Positions 6,583 to 9,359 of a stretch of DNA of 9,359 nt are shown here, piece by piece; position 1 is the stretch's first letter; each line of letters starts with the position of its first letter. Both the position numbers and the translations under genes were made by a program. The notes beneath the pieces were generated by a model that saw only the letters and a list, made by a program, of their open reading frames with translations, did no database searches and was not told the DNA's origin. This DNA is from Deltaproteobacteria bacterium (GTDB lineage: Bacteria > Myxococcota > Polyangia > Polyangiales > B10-G4): positions 1-9,359 of the forward strand of contig JAFDCW010000097.1 of NCBI GenBank assembly GCA_019312705.1, in the 5' to 3' direction.

Positions 6583-7920
6583 TCAGAAAGTCAGAATGAC
6601 CTGGCCGCCGGGGTCCTGGCCGAGGTCCTGGCCGCCGGAGCCACTTGCCGCCGCGACGATACCCGCGGTCAGACCGCCGAGCACCACCACCCCCACGATG
6701 GCCCAGAACCACCACGTCTCGTAGAAAGCCGGCCCGGCTTCACTGCCTCCACGGATGGGCGTCGAGCCTCCCCCCCCCCCTTGGGCGGGGATGCGCTCGT
6801 CGTCGCTCGCCGCGGCGGCCTCCGAAAGGCCCACCGCGAGCCCTTGAGAAATGAGCTGCTGAACCCCCGACTCGAGGGAGCCAAAGGCTGTAGCCACGGG
6901 CCCCGCGAGGGCCGGCGAGTGCTCGCCGGTGGCCACGTCGAACATCACGAAGCGCAGTCGAACCTGGTCGTCGCTTTCTGCGGAGACCTGAATGACGCCG
7001 ATGTTATCGACCTCGAGGGCGTCGGCGATCTGGTGGAGGGCGTCGCCGTCCTCCATGGTCTCCAAGTCGTGTTCGCGCAGCCCGCGGGTGGCGTCCGCGA
7101 GCCCCGGCGTACCGTCGTTGTCCTCGAGGAAAGCGTTAACTTGTTCGTTCCCGCGCCGACGGGTGGTCGCGGCCTGGACGAAGGGTGTGGCCCCGGGGCG
7201 GGTGACGCGGACGACGTGGCGCCCCGCGGCGAGCCCGTCTACCGTCATCGGGGTTCTTCCGCGGGCGACGTAGTCCACGTAGATGATGGCGCCACTCGGC
7301 TCACTCTCGACCGTGATGGACGTCTGCGGGTTCTGGGCGTCTCGGGGGGCCGCGCGCTCATACTCTGCGAGGATGTCGGGGTTGAAGAGGTTGGCGTCGG
7401 GCTCGAGGTAGGGCATCTGCACGTGCAGGCGCGCGAAGACCTGACGCGCTTCGCGGTTTTGCCCCTCGAAGACCAGAGACGCCCCGAGGAAGAGCAACGC
7501 TTCTCCGAGATCCGAAGGGTCCTCGAGGGCTGCCGCGGAGGCGTCGAAATCTTCGACCGCAGAGCGCAGTGCCCCGATGGCCTCGGGGAGCTCGAGGTTC
7601 AGGTAGTACTGACGCCCGGTATCAAGCTTCTGGCGGGCGGCCGCGAGGTGCTCGTAGGTGTAGTCGCTGTAGCCGAGGAAGTGTCGATCCGCCCCGGCCC
7701 AGTCGACGCCGCTCAGCGAACGAAGCGAAGCCCGTGCCGCCGCGCCGACCCGCGCCGCGATGGGCTCGAGCTCAGCGTTGTCGGGGACGGCGAGCACGTA
7801 GGCGCGCACCGACGGGTCCTGGGCTGACGCCGGGGCGGCCGACGCGAGCGCGCCAACCGAGGCCAGAAGAGCCGCCGTCGTGAGGAGGAGGATTGTTGAT
7901 GCTTGCCGTTCAGCCGCCAC
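6583..7920 (-). CDS. Exported PEGA-domain protein with C-terminal membrane anchor (first paralogue), 445 aa
   Basis: Residues 1-33 are a signal peptide (STILLLTTAALLASVGALA, cleavage after ASA33). Residues 38-80 are an alpha/beta-type segment. Residues about 88-190 are TPR-like helices (RQYYLNLELPEAIGALRSAV, EALLFLGASLVFEGQNREAR). Residues 200-252 are a PEGA domain: TSITVESEPSGAIIYVDYVA, then GRTPMTVDGLAAGRHVVRVT. After another alpha/beta region comes a Gly-rich linker (381-385) encoded by an 11-G tract. The transmembrane helix ETWWFWAIVGVVVLGGLTAG (401-420) and a short Gly/Gln tail follow. Topology: periplasmic, anchored in the inner membrane at the C-terminus. The start is GTG at 7918-7920 because no other start precedes the signal peptide closely; AGGA lies eight bases upstream. 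It overlaps the preceding 130-residue gene by 11 bp. Function is unknown beyond being an envelope protein. Confidence 0.92.
   Translation of the reverse strand: MAAERQASTILLLTTAALLASVGALASAAPASAQDPSVRAYVLAVPDNAELEPIAARVGAAARASLRSLSGVDWAGADRHFLGYSDYTYEHLAAARQKLDTGRQYYLNLELPEAIGALRSAVEDFDASAAALEDPSDLGEALLFLGASLVFEGQNREARQVFARLHVQMPYLEPDANLFNPDILAEYERAAPRDAQNPQTSITVESEPSGAIIYVDYVARGRTPMTVDGLAAGRHVVRVTRPGATPFVQAATTRRRGNEQVNAFLEDNDGTPGLADATRGLREHDLETMEDGDALHQIADALEVDNIGVIQVSAESDDQVRLRFVMFDVATGEHSPALAGPVATAFGSLESGVQQLISQGLAVGLSEAAAASDDERIPAQGGGGGSTPIRGGSEAGPAFYETWWFWAIVGVVVLGGLTAGIVAAASGSGGQDLGQDPGGQVILTF
6770..6780. repeat. Homopolymer tract of 11 C (11 G on the coding strand)
   Basis: Eleven uninterrupted C residues on the plus strand fall inside the 445-residue PEGA gene, encoding most of Gly381-Gly385 between the last periplasmic segment and the membrane anchor. 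Loss of one G would shift into a frame that stops at 6669, removing the transmembrane helix. It could be a slippage hot spot or a site of sequencing error. Confidence 0.85.
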
Positions 7921-8302
7921 TTAATAAGTCCTGGGTAAGCGCAGACAGAGCTGGGTCATCGGCCAGTGCGCTTCGCAGATGAGCCTCGAGCTCTGCGCGC
8001 TGAGCCGGCGGTAGCGCCGCCGCGGTGGGGTTCTCGAGGGCACGAGAGACCAGGCGGTCGACCACCTGATCTACGCTCACGCGCCCCGCAGCGGCATCCG
8101 CCGCGAGGGCCTCGATCGCGTCCGGCGCCGTCGCCGACTTCGCTGGTCCCAACGCATCGGGCGCGGCGACCTCTTCGAGAACTTTCTGAAAGGTCTCGGA
8201 CGACTCCCCGGTTCGGGGAGCACCGCCCTCTCCGGCGGATCCAGCGGACCCCGGCGGAGGAGTTCCCGGCGGACTGCCGGGAGGTTTGATGGAAGAACTC
8301 AT
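7910..8302 (-). CDS. Small Pro-rich/helical protein of unknown function, 130 aa
   Basis: Unrecognised small protein without signal peptide or membrane segment. Residues 1-35 are low complexity and Pro/Gly/Ser-rich (SIKPPGSPPGTPPPGSAGSA). The helix ETFQKVLEEVA (36-46) follows, and then a helical C-terminal domain at 60-128: DAIEALAADAAAGRVSVDQV, VDRLVSRALENP, LPPAQRAELEAHLRSALADD, ALSALTQDLL. The disordered head and helical bundle resemble secretion partners or chaperones in general form only. The ATG at 8300-8302 has a strong GGAGG seven bases upstream; an upstream ATG at 8347 in the same frame lacks such a site and would add 15 low-quality residues. It lies 72 bp after the needle/rod-like gene and overlaps the first PEGA gene by 11 bp, so co-expression with both is likely. 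Confidence 0.8.
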   Translation of the reverse strand: MSSSIKPPGSPPGTPPPGSAGSAGEGGAPRTGESSETFQKVLEEVAAPDALGPAKSATAPDAIEALAADAAAGRVSVDQVVDRLVSRALENPTAAALPPAQRAELEAHLRSALADDPALSALTQDLLSGG

Positions 8303-8308
8303 CGTCGA

Positions 8309-8320
8309 CCTCCGCGGAGG
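8309..8320. promoter_or_regulatory. 12-bp perfect palindrome covering the ribosome-binding site of the 130-residue gene
   Basis: CCTCCGCGGAGG is fully palindromic. The minus-strand copy includes GGAGG, the Shine-Dalgarno sequence that selects the ATG at 8302. In RNA it could fold as a short CCTC/GAGG stem around CGCG, or serve as a protein-binding dyad. The effect on translation is inferred. Confidence 0.4.
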
Positions 8321-8374
8321 GTATCCAGATAGAGAAGGCCGCCGCAAGGTAGCGGAGCCCCGGAAGCCCCCCGT

Positions 8375-8824
8375 CTACCGAATGTTGTTGATGCTGTTCT
8401 TGGCGGTCTCATGGCGCGCCTTCAGCACGTTGGAGAGGGTGGTGAACCGGCGATTCTCGGACTGCATCTGCTGCTGGAGCTCCAGAAACGCCATGTTGTC
8501 CTGCATGGCCGCCGACTGGCCACCCATCCCAGGAAGGGCGCCGGGGCCCCCGGTGCCCACAGCCCCGGCCGATCCAGCCGAACCCGTCTGGCCTGCGGCC
8601 GTCGATCGAGCCCCGCGAACCGCGGCGGAGACCACCCCGCCCCCGGGGACGAAGGAGCTGGCCGCCTCGACCCCATCCAGCACGACTCCGGCCGAAACCT
8701 CGAGGGCATCCTCGAAGCGGCGAGCGGTGCCCGGGGCGGTGGCGCGAACGCCGGTGGGCTCGACACGAACCGAGGACGAGGACTCGACGACGGGAACGGG
8801 CGCGGAAATTCGAAACGTGGTCAC
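8375..8824 (-). CDS. Putative type III secretion needle/inner-rod-like protein, 149 aa
   Basis: Small protein without a signal peptide. The N-terminal half has a helix RFEDALEVSAGVVLDGVEAA (36-55) and SFVPGGGVVSAAVRGA; the middle (72-105) is a Gly/Ala/Ser linker; the C-terminal 40 residues form one polar helix. Its last 19 residues, SNVLKARHETAKNSINNIR, line up without gaps with the last 19 of Salmonella needle protein PrgI as I recall it, sharing S, N, K, I, N and the final R at the same spacing. That C-terminal helix is what packs the needle and inner rod of type III secretion systems. At 149 residues it is longer than needle proteins (about 80) and closer to the larger inner-rod (SctI) proteins. 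The start is GTG at 8822-8824, six bases after a strong AAAGGAGA. It is the first gene of the probable five-gene operon. The coding call is firm; the secretion role is moderate to tentative. Confidence 0.8.
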   Translation of the reverse strand: MTTFRISAPVPVVESSSSVRVEPTGVRATAPGTARRFEDALEVSAGVVLDGVEAASSFVPGGGVVSAAVRGARSTAAGQTGSAGSAGAVGTGGPGALPGMGGQSAAMQDNMAFLELQQQMQSENRRFTTLSNVLKARHETAKNSINNIR

Positions 8825-8830
8825 TGGCGA

Positions 8831-8838
8831 TCTCCTTT
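8831..8838 (-). promoter_or_regulatory. Strong Shine-Dalgarno sequence fixing a GTG start
   Basis: AAAGGAGA on the minus strand, six bases before the GTG at 8824, is the best ribosome-binding site in the window. It supports the start of the needle/rod-like protein and suggests high translation, as expected for a structural subunit. Confidence 0.7.
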
Positions 8839-8938
8839 GTTTACGAAACGATCTGTGCCCGTTATCGGCGGCAGCCCCCCGTCAGTTGCTCGATAATTCA
8901 AAAAAGGCATGCCCACCCTGGATACGACGGACCCCGGG

Positions 8939-8968
8939 TTGACACCCCGCCACCCAGTTCCCTATAGA
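8939..8968 (+). promoter_or_regulatory. Sigma-70-type promoter for the MerR-family gene
   Basis: A consensus -35 TTGACA (8939-8944) and a near-consensus -10 TATAGA (8963-8968) are separated by 18 bp. Transcription would begin near 8975, leaving a leader of about 22 bases before the GTG at 8997. The rest of the 172-bp divergent region (8825-8996) shows an A/T-rich patch at 8891-8905 but no clear promoter for the minus-strand operon. Confidence 0.6.
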
Positions 8969-8979
8969 TTCACAAGGGA
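8959..8979. promoter_or_regulatory. Possible operator dyad over the -10 of the MerR-family gene
   Basis: TCCCT (8959-8963) and AGGGA (8975-8979) form an inverted repeat with an 11-bp centre that spans the -10 and the predicted transcription start. A dyad here could be an autoregulatory site, but five-base arms are short and may be chance. Confidence 0.25.
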
Positions 8980-8996
8980 TTTACGGTTTCTATCCG

Positions 8997-9359
8997 GTGA
9001 CTGACCAAGCCAAAGAGAATAGCTGCACTTCGGACGGGGGCCGTCGTTGCCTTCTGACGACCGGAGACATGGCGCGGCTCACCGAGAGCACCCTCAGGAC
9101 CGTTCGATTCTATGAAGAAGCGGGGCTCCTCCGGCCGGCGAGCCGCAGCGATGGGGGCCATCGCATGTTCGACGAGCGCGAACTCCTCAAGCTCCAGCTC
9201 ATCCTCGATCTCCGGGAGGCGTGCCTCTCGCTTTCGGACATCAAGGAGCTCTTCGATCTCAAGAACACCTGCAAGAGCGCCGGAGAGGCCTCGGGGCTGA
9301 TGTCCGGGATTCTGGGTCGCCAGATCGACGAAATGCAGACGAAGATCACCAAGTTGAGG
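8997..9359 (+). CDS. MerR-family transcriptional regulator, 3' end cut by window
   Basis: The 121 visible residues contain the winged helix-turn-helix of MerR regulators: LLTTGDMARLTESTLRTVRF (19-38), YEEAGLLRP (39-47), the wing SDGGHRMFDERELLKL (51-66) and helices LILDLREACLSLSDIKELF (68-86), followed by the start of the dimerisation helix. These proteins bind promoters with long spacers and activate by twisting DNA on effector binding. The effector domain lies past the window edge, so the ligand is unknown. No ATG precedes the domain; GTG at 8997 is chosen because it is in frame, follows the predicted transcription start and gives a 20-residue leader containing C10 and C18. The next ATG (9069) would remove the first helix. 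No good Shine-Dalgarno sequence is seen, so the start is the weak point. Divergent orientation makes the needle/PEGA operon a candidate target. Confidence 0.88.
   Translation, partial: MTDQAKENSCTSDGGRRCLLTTGDMARLTESTLRTVRFYEEAGLLRPASRSDGGHRMFDERELLKLQLILDLREACLSLSDIKELFDLKNTCKSAGEASGLMSGILGRQIDEMQTKITKLR

Noticed and set aside
6574..7827. 417-codon plus-strand open frame opposite the first PEGA gene, and a similar 322-codon frame at 5584-6552.
   Set aside because: Both are antisense shadows of well-supported PEGA genes with signal peptides and membrane anchors.
8900..8913. GGCATGCC next to a run of A residues, looking like an intrinsic terminator on the minus strand.
   Set aside because: The palindrome has no loop and only four base pairs per arm, and it lies upstream of the operon's first gene rather than after a gene.
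1..9359. Search for CRISPR arrays, tRNA or rRNA genes, and insertion sequences.
   Set aside because: No regularly spaced repeats, cloverleaf-like segments, conserved rRNA blocks or transposase motifs were seen.

Overview
The window is GC-rich DNA with tightly packed genes. The likely source is a member of the Myxococcota (former Deltaproteobacteria). The reasons are the GC content, the Pro/Ala/Gly-rich low-complexity segments, GTG starts, and two adjacent PEGA-domain proteins ending in a WWFW-initiated membrane anchor, a design common in that phylum. This assignment is inferred from protein style; no marker gene is present.

Layout. (1) Positions 1-668 (minus) hold a calcineurin-like metallophosphoesterase cut at its 3' end by the window edge. 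(2) Positions 741-3500 (minus) hold a 919-residue mosaic protein: an N-terminal CpXC-like domain without its cysteines, a coiled coil, a very acidic Asp/His-rich disordered linker, a middle alpha/beta-type region and C-terminal HEAT-like helical repeats. (3) Positions 3552-4124 (plus) hold a 190-residue protein of unknown function, divergent from (2). (4) From 8824 down to 4121 (minus) run five co-directional genes with gaps or overlaps of -11, 3, 29 and 72 bp, probably one operon. In transcription order they are: a 149-residue protein whose last helix resembles type III secretion needle/inner-rod subunits; a 130-residue Pro-rich/helical protein; two paralogous exported PEGA proteins of 445 and 427 residues with C-terminal membrane anchors; and a 381-residue lipoprotein with a PEGA-like C-terminal beta domain. 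(5) Positions 8997-9359 (plus) hold a MerR-family regulator, cut by the window edge, divergent from the operon and preceded by a good sigma-70 promoter.

How the parts may fit together. The operon encodes only envelope-directed or potentially secreted products: one needle/rod-like subunit, one small soluble partner, two inner-membrane-anchored periplasmic PEGA proteins and one probable outer-membrane lipoprotein. The most interesting reading is an accessory module of a non-canonical type III secretion or other envelope-spanning apparatus, perhaps controlled by the divergent MerR protein. No ATPase, export gate, ring or secretin gene lies inside the window, so this rests on one C-terminal motif plus context.

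The operon's last gene and the plus-strand 190-residue gene meet tail to tail and share the palindromic stop sequence TTAA. No gene-free stretch exceeds 300 bases; the longest is the 172-bp divergent region 8825-8996.
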